The notes under the pieces are model-generated. The model was given only the letters and a program-made list of their open reading frames with translations. It had not been told where the DNA came from and ran no database searches. From NCBI GenBank assembly GCA_904501675.1, contig CAJGCL010000001.1, forward strand, positions 1 to 64,000: a stretch of 64,000 nucleotides of DNA. The letters run 5' to 3'. This document shows, piece by piece, positions 53,317 to 61,495 of the stretch. The position numbers were made by a program, and so were the translations under genes. The number at the start of each line of letters is the position of its first letter. The stretch's first letter is position 1. This DNA is from Clostridiaceae bacterium (GTDB lineage Bacteria > Bacillota > Clostridia > Oscillospirales > Acutalibacteraceae).

Positions 53317-54663
53317 TTAGTCAATTTTTATAAATGAAGCGGTTACAGTATCGTCGGATATTCCAAATTTATAGCCTGCTTCTGTAATTTGATAATAGTA
53401 AACACCATATTCAGTTTCTGCAAGAAGTTCACCTAAAATTTCGTTTTCCGCAAGCTTTATCCTGCGGGAAATAGAAAACAATTCGTAACCTGTTTCTTTC
53501 TTTTCATCATCCCAACTATAAAATACAAGTCCATCACGGAGAGAATCGTATTTAACTGTTACTCTATTCCCCCAAGGAAACGAGAGTAAATAATAGTCGA
53601 GCGGATTAAGCAATGTTGTTATAACACCGCCGCTCTTATCACCTATAGCATTATTCCACCTCAAAAGAGTAAAGGTGTGTATATCATTAGCTGTTTTTAC
53701 AGTAAGTGTATCTTCATCACCAAACAAATGCACGATAGCCGGTATTTCATAAAGTCCATCATTATCAATATCACGACAATTTGCTGATGCGTTCCTCAGG
53801 TTCGTAACAGAAGGATCTGTATATGCTCTTACAGGAACTGACTGAACACCATCCCAGTAAACAAGCTCTGTAAAGATCATTCTATCATTTTTAGCACAGT
53901 CAATAAAAACCCGCACCATACTTTCATCATTAATGGTAAGCTCGTCATTTTGGATTGTTGAAACAGAAACAATTGAACTGTCAAGAACCGTTTCACCATA
54001 TTTGATAAACTGATGATTTTGTGAAAGTAAAAACATTCTCAAAAACGACTTCTGCACTGCCCCAGTATCATCAAGGTAAACAAGCACTAAATCATCTGTT
54101 CCGTCGTTGTTAAAATCAAAAAAGTTTTTAGCATTACAATATTCGTTTCCAAGAGAGTTAAGAGAAACAACACCATTATCGCCTTTAACAAGCTCAAAAA
54201 CACTTACAACCTTAGTTGTTTTACTGTCAAGAAGCGACCAACTTACAAAAACTTCTTTAAAACCATCATTATTTAAATCAACAAAATTAATGTCGTAAAC
54301 GCCACTGCCGGCACCTTTGATATCAGATGTAATTATCCAGCTATCAGAAATGCATTCCATAAAAGCCATTCTAACCGAGCTTTCTACAGATGATGAATCA
54401 GAATAGAAAACAAAAGCTTCTTCTAATCCGTCGTTATTAATATCAACCAAAACGAAAGAGGTTTGATAATCACCGGCAACAGGAGTTTTTAACTGAAATT
54501 TAGTATCCTTCATTAATGCATTAAAGGATTTTTGTACTTGCCCGTTTTTACCTGACTGTGTAGGCGGAGCCATAAGGCTCTCTACAGAAAAGAAATTCAG
54601 AGAGCAACCTGAACAGGATATTATTAATGCTATAATAGTTATAATTGCAAATATTTTCTTCAT
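53317..54663 (-). CDS. Lipoprotein with DxNNDG repeats beside a two-component system
   Basis: 448 residues. Signal peptide ending in cysteines (IISCSGC; C17 or C20 lipidated). Four short motifs of the calcium-binding or FG-GAP/VCBS type recur: DINNDGLEE, DLNNDGFKE, DFNNDGTDD and DIDNDGLYE. They suggest a beta-propeller with metal-binding loops at about residues 75, 128, 171 and 300. It lies 14 bases upstream of the response regulator, so it may be a ligand-binding input for the HK or a target of the system; both are inference. I do not recognise a named family. Confidence 0.75.
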   Translation of the reverse strand: MKKIFAIITIIALIISCSGCSLNFFSVESLMAPPTQSGKNGQVQKSFNALMKDTKFQLKTPVAGDYQTSFVLVDINNDGLEEAFVFYSDSSSVESSVRMAFMECISDSWIITSDIKGAGSGVYDINFVDLNNDGFKEVFVSWSLLDSKTTKVVSVFELVKGDNGVVSLNSLGNEYCNAKNFFDFNNDGTDDLVLVYLDDTGAVQKSFLRMFLLSQNHQFIKYGETVLDSSIVSVSTIQNDELTINDESMVRVFIDCAKNDRMIFTELVYWDGVQSVPVRAYTDPSVTNLRNASANCRDIDNDGLYEIPAIVHLFGDEDTLTVKTANDIHTFTLLRWNNAIGDKSGGVITTLLNPLDYYLLSFPWGNRVTVKYDSLRDGLVFYSWDDEKKETGYELFSISRRIKLAENEILGELLAETEYGVYYYQITEAGYKFGISDDTVTASFIKID

Positions 54664-54700
54664 AACAAATTGCCCTCCTTAAATTTTATTTATCTGAACC

Positions 54701-55954
54701 TTAAAGCCTTACGTCAACTGTATAGGCACCGTAAACCCAACATGTAGCACTCTTAACAGAAACCTCAGCCGGAATTGTTTTCCGTACACCATCTTCGAGT
54801 GTTGCTGAAGATAAATCAACCACAACGGTAATCATTTCTTCTGTAATAGCCTTTAAATCTTCCTCAGTACCAACTATGACAATAGACTTGTTGAGCTCAG
54901 AAATTTTATAATCAAGATTATCAGGATTATTTACTTTAATCTTTTCAACAGGAATTTTCATATACTCCTGTGTATATCCGTCAAGATTAACACTAACTGT
55001 AAATACATCTACCTTTTCATCAACAATTGTAGTATTTTGAGCATCAAAAGTAAATGTATTGCTTGTTGGAGAAAGCTCCTTAAAATTTATTGAACCAACA
55101 ACATACTCTGTTGTTTTCTCATAATCATCAACAAGAACGTTGAAATCAGCTTTATTAGGGGTAATTGAATATTTCAATGGATTAAGAAGAAGACTGTCGG
55201 GTGCATTTTTAAAGGTAACTGACGTGTTAAGACTCTTAACCCTGAGAATTGGTATTGTAACAACAACATCTTCAACATTCATTGAAAGGAATTCAAAATC
55301 GCTTTTATTTTCATCGTCAAAGGGAACAATCTTTGTTTCAAAAGATTTATTTGAGGTGAGTGCTTTATCAAGTTTAACCTCGGCAACAATTTTTTCAATT
55401 CTGTTAACCTGAGTTGATGGTCCTGTAACTGTTACAGATGTATCTGAAAGACTAATTTCTCCGCAAGAAAAGCCATCTTCGGCAATTTGAAACCCATCTG
55501 TAATAATCTGTGGTTCAATAACAAAACTCGACGTCTTCTCTGTATCAAAATAAACTCTAATGGTTTTGGATGAGATATTTGAAATTGTATACGACGCATT
55601 ATCTGAATCCTGCTCGGGTTTAAGTTGAAGAGTATATACACCTGCAGAATCGACAGCAGTAGTCTGAGCCACAACAGAAATATCTTCTTTTGAAAGATTA
55701 CTTTCTGATATCTGATACTTTTTACCTTTAACCGTTACATCTACAGTAAATTCATCTTCGCCGAAAACATGAAGACCGAACTGTGAAGGCACAGCGTCAT
55801 CAATAGTAACTTTAACACCTTTTATTACTCTTGTTGTCGGAGAACTTACTGATACTACAACAACAAGCCATATTGCAAGAGCGATAATAAAAGAACAAAA
55901 CAAAGTAAACTTGTCATTTTGAAAAAGGGAATCAAAAGATTTTTTATTTTTCAT
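54701..55954 (-). CDS. cdaR: YbbR-domain regulator of diadenylate cyclase
   Basis: 417 residues. One N-terminal transmembrane helix (FTLFCSFIIALAIWLVVVVSV), then at least three YbbR repeats on the outside, each with a VTVKG-, VTGPSTQV- or IVGTEEDL-type strand. CdaR modulates CdaA from outside the membrane. Its ATG overlaps cdaA by 11 bases, with GGAGGG just upstream. glmM, the usual third gene, is not here. Confidence 0.88.
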   Translation of the reverse strand: MKNKKSFDSLFQNDKFTLFCSFIIALAIWLVVVVSVSSPTTRVIKGVKVTIDDAVPSQFGLHVFGEDEFTVDVTVKGKKYQISESNLSKEDISVVAQTTAVDSAGVYTLQLKPEQDSDNASYTISNISSKTIRVYFDTEKTSSFVIEPQIITDGFQIAEDGFSCGEISLSDTSVTVTGPSTQVNRIEKIVAEVKLDKALTSNKSFETKIVPFDDENKSDFEFLSMNVEDVVVTIPILRVKSLNTSVTFKNAPDSLLLNPLKYSITPNKADFNVLVDDYEKTTEYVVGSINFKELSPTSNTFTFDAQNTTIVDEKVDVFTVSVNLDGYTQEYMKIPVEKIKVNNPDNLDYKISELNKSIVIVGTEEDLKAITEEMITVVVDLSSATLEDGVRKTIPAEVSVKSATCWVYGAYTVDVRL

Positions 55955-56840
55955 TTTTCTTCCCTCCTACCTTATTCATAAGCTTAACAAAAAACTTTTT
56001 GTTTGCTTGCTGTTCTGCATCATTCTCTTTGACAATAAATTCGTCAAGAAGAATTTCACGAAGTTCGCCGTTTGTAACATCACGGCTCAAAACACCATTT
56101 CTAACAACTGAAACTGTACCTGTTTCTTCAGATATAACTACTACAACCGCATCGCTCTGCTCGCTCATACCGATAGCAGCTCTATGGCGTGTTCCTAATT
56201 CGCTTGCAAGACCGGTATTCTGAGTAAGAGGTAAAATACAACCTGCAGAATATATTCTTCCATCTTTAACAACAACGGCACCATCGTGAAGCGCGGAGTT
56301 TTTAAAGAAAATACCATTAAACAACTCAGCAGATGCTCTGGCATCAAGAATTGTTCCTGTGTTTGATATTTCTTTCAACGAAGCCTCTTTTTCAAACACA
56401 ACAAGAGCTCCTGTTTTACTTTCGCTCATATCAGAAGAAGCCTTACAGAAACTATTAATTGTTTCTGTAACTGTTTTTTCATAATCAACACCGCTACTAA
56501 AATTCAAAAACGATATATTCTTTATAGACTGCCTACCGAAACGTTCAAGAATTTTACGAAGTTCAGGCGCAAAAAGAACAACAAGAATTATAAGACCATT
56601 TTCAAAAAGCACAGAGAAAAGATACTCGCTTGCTTCCATATTCAAAAGCTTAACAATAGCAAATAACAGGGCAAGCAAACCTATTCCCTTTATAAGCTGA
56701 AAGGTGCGTGAACCTCTCACCAATTTAATTAACTCATAAATAACTAGAGTAACAAGAATTATATCTAAAAGATCTGAAGTGAAATTAAAACTTGATAACG
56801 CACCGATAACCTTATCTAAAAAGCCTAAAAGTCTGTCCAA
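55944..56840 (-). CDS. cdaA: Diadenylate cyclase CdaA
   Basis: 298 residues. Makes c-di-AMP from two ATP. Three N-terminal membrane helices (about 22-40, 48-65 and 75-92), then the DAC domain with catalytic DGA (186-188) and RHR (218-220). The start codon is TTG at 56840 with AGAGG five bases upstream. The gene has a promoter in the end of the cysteine-desulfurase-like gene and begins the long minus-strand cluster. C-di-AMP controls potassium and wall homeostasis in Firmicutes. Confidence 0.96.
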   Translation of the reverse strand: MDRLLGFLDKVIGALSSFNFTSDLLDIILVTLVIYELIKLVRGSRTFQLIKGIGLLALLFAIVKLLNMEASEYLFSVLFENGLIILVVLFAPELRKILERFGRQSIKNISFLNFSSGVDYEKTVTETINSFCKASSDMSESKTGALVVFEKEASLKEISNTGTILDARASAELFNGIFFKNSALHDGAVVVKDGRIYSAGCILPLTQNTGLASELGTRHRAAIGMSEQSDAVVVVISEETGTVSVVRNGVLSRDVTNGELREILLDEFIVKENDAEQQANKKFFVKLMNKVGGKKNEK

Positions 56841-56901
56841 TTTAGCCTCTCCTCCGTATTATTTTATCGCCAAAAAACATTTTATCCCAATATATAGGGT
56901 A

Positions 56902-56930
56902 ATTATATCATATATACTTTTAAAATGCAA
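56902..56930 (-). promoter_or_regulatory. Promoter of cdaA and the long downstream cluster
   Basis: Minus strand: TTGCAT (56925-56930), 17-base spacer, TATAAT (56902-56907) with extended -10 (TGA). The -35 lies in the last codons of the upstream gene. Confidence 0.75.
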
Positions 56931-58056
56931 TTTTTTCAATTAAATTTAACAGAATATTTATATCTTTTTTTGTGTTATGGATAGAAGGCGAAATTCTAAC
57001 TGTTCCCGTTTGTTTTGTGCCCATAAAACTATGGGCAAGAGGAGCACAATGAAAGCCACCTCTCACAGCTATCCCCCCCTCATTCAAAAGCATTGTTGTT
57101 TGCTCGCTATGAAGCCCTTCAACATTAAAACTAATTAACGGAGCCCTTTTTTCTTCGTTAAATACTTCCGAATACAGCTTTATATTTTTTATTGATTTAA
57201 GTCCGTAAAAAATCTCTTTTGTTAATAGGGTTTCTGCGTTGAGAATTTTTTTCAAGCCATAACTTTTTACCCACTCCACACCTGCATGCATACCCATTAT
57301 CCCTGCAACATTCAGCGTGCCGCTCTCGAGTCTTTCAGGATAACTTTCAGGCTGTTTTAACATAAGGGACTCTGTACCAGTGCCACCCTCCACAAGTGTT
57401 TCAAAGGATAAGCCTTTATGAATAATTGCACCGGTACCAACAGGTCCATACAACCCTTTATGTCCGGGTATACACAGGCAGTCTATACCCTGCATCTTCA
57501 TATCAATTGATATTACCCCTGCCCCCTGTGCTCCATCGACAAAAAACAATGCACCATAGTTGTGAGCAATTTGAGATAATTTCCTTATTGGAAGAATATT
57601 TCCGAACACATTTGACACTGACGTTACAACACATAATTTTGTATTATTTCTAAAAGCATTTTTAAAACTATTCAAGGTTTTTTCTTCGTCCTCAAAAACT
57701 TGAAAAACAGAGTAATCAACTAATCCTTTTTGTTTTAATTTATATAAAGGCCTCAAAACAGAATTATGTTCAAATGTTGAGATAACTACATGATCACCTT
57801 TTTTTAAGATCCCTTTTATTGCCGTATTAAGAGCCTGGGTACAGTTTAAAGTAAAACTAACATATTCGCTACCATATCCATTAAAAAAATCATTTATTCT
57901 CTCGCGGGCTTCAAATATTTTTTCGGCCGTTTTCACCGACAAATCGTGCCCGCTTCTGCCGGGATTCGCGGAATAAAAAGTAAGCGCATCTGCAACGGCA
58001 TTTTTAACCTCTTGAGGCTTATAAAAGGTTGTTGCGGCATTATCTAAATAAATCAC
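56920..58056 (-). CDS. Cysteine-desulfurase-like class V aminotransferase
   Basis: 378 residues. PLP enzyme: N-terminal YLDNAATTFYKP, FEHNSV (His near 97), VDGAQGAG (Asp), PLP Lys200 in CIPGHKGLYG, and the active-site loop RGGFHCAP with C337. It resembles the EGID-type cysteine desulfurase family, distinct from IscS and NifS. It overlaps the small Se/S-carrier-like gene by four bases, a pair seen in anaerobes with selenium metabolism. A sulfur or selenium donor role is inference; selD and selA are not in the window. Confidence 0.85.
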   Translation of the reverse strand: MIYLDNAATTFYKPQEVKNAVADALTFYSANPGRSGHDLSVKTAEKIFEARERINDFFNGYGSEYVSFTLNCTQALNTAIKGILKKGDHVVISTFEHNSVLRPLYKLKQKGLVDYSVFQVFEDEEKTLNSFKNAFRNNTKLCVVTSVSNVFGNILPIRKLSQIAHNYGALFFVDGAQGAGVISIDMKMQGIDCLCIPGHKGLYGPVGTGAIIHKGLSFETLVEGGTGTESLMLKQPESYPERLESGTLNVAGIMGMHAGVEWVKSYGLKKILNAETLLTKEIFYGLKSIKNIKLYSEVFNEEKRAPLISFNVEGLHSEQTTMLLNEGGIAVRGGFHCAPLAHSFMGTKQTGTVRISPSIHNTKKDINILLNLIEKIAF

Positions 58057-58283
58057 AAAAAATCCCCCAATTCAACGGTGCCTTTGATGTCGATATTATT
58101 TCTTTTGAGTAAATCAAAGCATCGTTTATCCAAATTCATAACATAAATAACATACCCGCAGCCCTCATCTTCAGAAGGATGGGGATTGCGGGTCAGATAA
58201 GCTTTATAGCCATTTTTCTGCAATAGATCCCGTGCTTTCATAGCATACGTTACGGAACCTACCTTAATACCTTTTTTGCTCAT
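58053..58283 (-). CDS. DUF3343 (Se/S carrier-like) small protein
   Basis: 76 residues. Matches the DUF3343/putative Se-S-carrier family: VGSVTYAMKARDLL, LTRNPHP and EGCGYVIYV, with the conserved Cys42. It probably handles persulfide or selenide made by the adjacent cysteine-desulfurase-like enzyme, with which it overlaps. The ATG stands directly after the T-run of a strong hairpin, and that hairpin's 3' arm carries the ribosome binding site. Confidence 0.8.
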   Translation of the reverse strand: MSKKGIKVGSVTYAMKARDLLQKNGYKAYLTRNPHPSEDEGCGYVIYVMNLDKRCFDLLKRNNIDIKGTVELGDFL

Positions 58284-58289
58284 AAAAAA

Positions 58290-58345
58290 GACCCTTCCGT
58301 ATTATGTGTGCAGTTACTGCACCTTGTACATAATATGCAAGGGTC
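58290..58345 (-). terminator. Long terminator-like hairpin before the Se/S carrier gene
   Basis: A 56-base hairpin. An 18-bp outer stem (58290-58307 with 58328-58345) has a single C-C-type mismatch and one G-U. After a 5-base bulge an inner 6-bp stem (GTGCAG/CTGCAC) closes a three-base loop. On the minus strand six T follow, then ATG. It ends transcription from ispF, or attenuates it into the carrier gene. Confidence 0.7.
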
Positions 58346-58355
58346 GTTAATATGT

Positions 58356-58829
58356 TTACTTTTCAATAAGGCAAACGCAATGGGCTGAAATACCTTCTTT
58401 TCTGCCTGTAAAACCAAGCTTTTCTTCTGTTGTTGCTTTAACATTAACGCAATCAACATCAACCTGTAAAGCACCAGCAATGTTCTGGCGCATTTGCTGA
58501 ATATGTGGAGCTATTTTTGGTGCCTGAGCAATTATTGTTGCGTCAATATTATTGACTTTATAGCCTTTTGAATGGATTAAATCAACAACACTTCCCAATA
58601 AAATCAAGCTATCTGCACCTTTGAAAGCAGGGTCAGTATCCGGAAAATGTTTACCTATATCGCCTAACGCTGCCGCACCTAAAAGGCTATCGGATATAGC
58701 GTGAAGGAGAACATCAGCATCAGAATGACCTAAAAGGCCTTTTTCATAGGGTATTTCTACCCCACCAATAATGCATTTTCTGTTTTCTGAAAAAGCGTGA
58801 ACATCGTAGCCGTGGCCGATACGAAGCAT
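58356..58829 (-). CDS. ispF: 2-C-methyl-D-erythritol 2,4-cyclodiphosphate synthase
   Basis: 157 residues. MEP-pathway enzyme of isoprenoid synthesis. Metal site [26 protein letters not shown] and [18 protein letters not shown]-type end ([16 protein letters not shown]). Homotrimer, cytosolic. It starts nine bases after the aminotransferase stop, without other isp genes nearby. Confidence 0.96.
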   Translation of the reverse strand: MLRIGHGYDVHAFSENRKCIIGGVEIPYEKGLLGHSDADVLLHAISDSLLGAAALGDIGKHFPDTDPAFKGADSLILLGSVVDLIHSKGYKVNNIDATIIAQAPKIAPHIQQMRQNIAGALQVDVDCVNVKATTEEKLGFTGRKEGISAHCVCLIEK

Positions 58830-58838
58830 AAAATCACC

Positions 58839-60104
58839 TTATTTCACAAGATTTTCAAGGCAAGCAAGTCTTACAGAAGTTGTAAGCACTTTAACTGCCT
58901 GAGAAAGCACAGCAGGTGTTGGGAAAGTTGGAGCAATACGAATGTTGCTATCTGTTGGGTCTTTGCCATATGGGAATGTTGCACCAACATTAGTAAGAGT
59001 TACGCCTGCTTCTTTACAGAGAACGCCTACTCTTGAAGCACTGCCACCTGTAACATCAAGGCTTATAAAGTAACCGCCGTTTGGCTCATTCCACTCTGCA
59101 ATACCAAGGCCTGCAAGGTCTGAATTAAGAGTTTTAATAACAGCATCAAACTTAGGCTTAAGAATTTTTGCATGAAGCTTCATATGAGCCTTAATGCCAT
59201 CAAGATTCTTGAAAAATCTTACATGGCGGAGCATATTAACTTTATCATATGAGATAGACTGAATAGTAAGTCTCTTAAGAATTTCTTTAATATTTTCAAC
59301 AGATGATGCAAGACATGCCACACCTGCACCAGGATACGAAATTTTTGATGTGGATGCAACCTCAACAACCATATTTTTGTTCTTTTCAGGGAGAACATCA
59401 AAGATATTAAGAAGCTCATCTGTTGTATCTGTAAGGTCATGAACACAATAAGCGTTATCCCAGATTATACGGAAATCCGCGGGAACATCAAGATTCGCAA
59501 TACGCTTAACTGTATCTGCAGAGAATGTAATACCCTGAGGATTTGAATATTTAGGCACGCAGAACATACCCTTAACAGCCTTATCTTTAAGTGCTTCTTC
59601 AATAGCATCCATATCAGGACCTTCAGAAGTCATAGGAATATTTATCATTTCAATGCCAAAGAACTGGCAGATTGCAAAGTGTCTGTCATAACCAGGAACA
59701 GGGCAAAGAAATTTAACTGTACCCTGCTTTGACCAAGGCTCAAAGCCTGCGCCATTATACATACACTGAGAAACATAATCAAACATCATTGAAAGGCTTG
59801 AGTTACCGCCTACAATAATATTTTCAGGCTTAACCTCAAGAAGATCTGCAAACATTTTCTTAGCCTCAGGAATACCATCGAGAATACCGTAGTTACGAAC
59901 ATCGAGGCCGTTTTCACATTTAAAATTACCATCATCAAGAACAGAAAGCATTCCGTCTGATATATCAAGCTGGTCAGCACCAGGCTTACCTCGGGACATA
60001 TCAATAGAAAGGCCCTGAGCCTTAAGCTCACCATATTCTTTTTTTACGATTTCAAGCTCTGCCTGCAATTCTGCAGCAGACATTTCAAGATAAGATTTTT
60101 TCAT
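58839..60104 (-). CDS. Aminotransferase class I/II-like (PF12897-type)
   Basis: 421 residues from ATG 60104, with TTGGAG six bases upstream; the frame to 60176 is leader. SRGKPGADQLDIS near the N-terminus, NPQGITFS, DNAYCVHDL and the PLP-lysine region STSKISYPGAG are typical of the alanine/aspartate aminotransferase subfamily once annotated MocR-like, but no DNA-binding domain is attached. Substrate uncertain. Its own strong promoter lies upstream and ispF follows. Confidence 0.88.
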   Translation of the reverse strand: MKKSYLEMSAAELQAELEIVKKEYGELKAQGLSIDMSRGKPGADQLDISDGMLSVLDDGNFKCENGLDVRNYGILDGIPEAKKMFADLLEVKPENIIVGGNSSLSMMFDYVSQCMYNGAGFEPWSKQGTVKFLCPVPGYDRHFAICQFFGIEMINIPMTSEGPDMDAIEEALKDKAVKGMFCVPKYSNPQGITFSADTVKRIANLDVPADFRIIWDNAYCVHDLTDTTDELLNIFDVLPEKNKNMVVEVASTSKISYPGAGVACLASSVENIKEILKRLTIQSISYDKVNMLRHVRFFKNLDGIKAHMKLHAKILKPKFDAVIKTLNSDLAGLGIAEWNEPNGGYFISLDVTGGSASRVGVLCKEAGVTLTNVGATFPYGKDPTDSNIRIAPTFPTPAVLSQAVKVLTTSVRLACLENLVK

Positions 60105-60144
60105 AGAAAACTCCAAAAATAGTTTATTTATAAATATCTTTAGA

Positions 60145-60173
60145 ATTATACCAAAACAATTACAATTTGTAAA
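60145..60173 (-). promoter_or_regulatory. Promoter of the aminotransferase-ispF operon
   Basis: Minus strand: TTTACA (60168-60173), 17-base spacer, TATAAT (60145-60150), with TGG before the -10. Confidence 0.8.
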
Positions 60174-60221
60174 CAAAAATTTATTACGTGATAAATTAAC
60201 CCTAAAAATGACTTAATGTTA

Positions 60222-60250
60222 TTGTATAATAAGAAAAAAAGTTGTATAAT
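60222..60250 (+). promoter_or_regulatory. Promoter of the flavoprotein-deacetylase operon
   Basis: TTGTAT (60222-60227), 17-base spacer, TATAAT (60245-60250). Transcription would begin about 25 bases before the GTG at 60284. A second TATAAT lies at 60225-60230 but has no good -35. Confidence 0.6.
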
Positions 60251-60283
60251 AATCACCTACATTGTTGGCGGGAGATGAAAATA

Positions 60284-61492
60284 GTGAAAAAAAGGCTTGC
60301 TGTTATAGGCGGCGGTGCTTCAGGCACAGTTGCTGCCATTGAAGCAAAACGAGAATTTCCTCAGGCAGAGGTTGTAATTTTCGAAAAAAAGCCTATGGCC
60401 TGCAAGAAAATTCTTGTTACAGGCAATGGCCGATGCAACTTCACAAACGAAGACCTTGCTCCACGTCATTTTTATGGTGAAAGTAAATTTCTCAAAAAGG
60501 TTCTCACCTCAGTTTATGCAGATACAGAAAACTATTTCCGTTCACTTGGTATCCTCTCATATCACGAAGACGGTAGAATTTATCCACGCTCACAACAAAG
60601 CTCTGCAATGCGCGAGGCTTTAATAAATAAAACTGAAACTTTAGGAATTACAATAAAAACCGAAACTCCTGTTTCTTCCTTAAAGAAAACAAAAACAGGG
60701 TATTCTGTTAATGGAGAAAGCTTTGATGCTGTTATTATGGCAGGCGGTGGAAAAGCCGCTGCTGTACAGGGTTCTGATGGTTCCTGCATACCACTAGTTA
60801 AGGTAATGAATCACACTTTCACTCCCCTTTACCCTGCTTTATGCGGTCTTGTTACCTCAGACAAAGATATAATCAATCTTAAAGGGGTACGCACGGAAGC
60901 TACTGCAGAACTGTTTTCGGGAAACAAACTTCTCGGCTCAGAATCAGGTGAAATACAATTCACGGAAAAGGCTGTTTCAGGAATTCCTGTTATGAATCTT
61001 TCTCACCTTTGCCGTAATAACAAAAACCTTAACATTTCCCTTGATTTATGTCCTGAAATCACTGAAACCGAATTAACAGAACATCTTTCAGATATGTGTA
61101 GAAATGCACCTGAAATGCAAACCGAAATTGCTTTGGGTGGTATTGTTAATATCAAATTAGGATACATCGTTTTAAACAGGGCTAAAATCAAAAAGCACGC
61201 AATATTAAAAGAACTTCATAGTAACGATATAAGAAATATTGTTGCTGTTTTAAAAAGCTTCAGAATCGTTATAAGCGGTACAAAAAGCTTTGATAGCGCA
61301 CAAATCACTTGCGGCGGAATCAACACTCAAGAAATACACCCAGAAAATATGATGTCAAAAATTAACGATGGCTTATTTTTCTGCGGTGAAATAATTGATA
61401 TACACGGAGATTGCGGTGGCTATAACTTACACCTTGCTTGGACTACAGGCAGAATTGCAGGAAGCTCTGCCGCAGCATATTTAAAAGGATAA
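60284..61492 (+). CDS. NAD(P)/FAD-dependent oxidoreductase, HI0933/BaiN family
   Basis: 402 residues from GTG 60284, which has GGGAG nine bases upstream. An ATG at 60275 has no spacing and the TTG at 60242 is in the leader. FAD-binding Rossmann VIGGGASGTVAA near the N-terminus, the family motif LVTGNGRCNFTNED, and the C-terminal CGGINTQEI, LFFCGEIIDIHGDCGGYN and AWTTGRIAG. Members include BaiN of bile-acid dehydroxylation, but most have no known substrate. It is four bases from a second flavoprotein. Confidence 0.87.
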   Translation: MKKRLAVIGGGASGTVAAIEAKREFPQAEVVIFEKKPMACKKILVTGNGRCNFTNEDLAPRHFYGESKFLKKVLTSVYADTENYFRSLGILSYHEDGRIYPRSQQSSAMREALINKTETLGITIKTETPVSSLKKTKTGYSVNGESFDAVIMAGGGKAAAVQGSDGSCIPLVKVMNHTFTPLYPALCGLVTSDKDIINLKGVRTEATAELFSGNKLLGSESGEIQFTEKAVSGIPVMNLSHLCRNNKNLNISLDLCPEITETELTEHLSDMCRNAPEMQTEIALGGIVNIKLGYIVLNRAKIKKHAILKELHSNDIRNIVAVLKSFRIVISGTKSFDSAQITCGGINTQEIHPENMMSKINDGLFFCGEIIDIHGDCGGYNLHLAWTTGRIAGSSAAAYLKG

Positions 61493-61495
61493 TTT

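Noticed and set aside
55944..56919. c-di-AMP (ydaO) riboswitch near cdaA
   Set aside because: The leader from the promoter to the TTG start is about 55 bases and has no ydaO-like core.
58290..58345. Bacterial SECIS element
   Set aside because: No in-frame TGA precedes it in a coding frame; ispF ends in a normal stop and the hairpin lies between genes.
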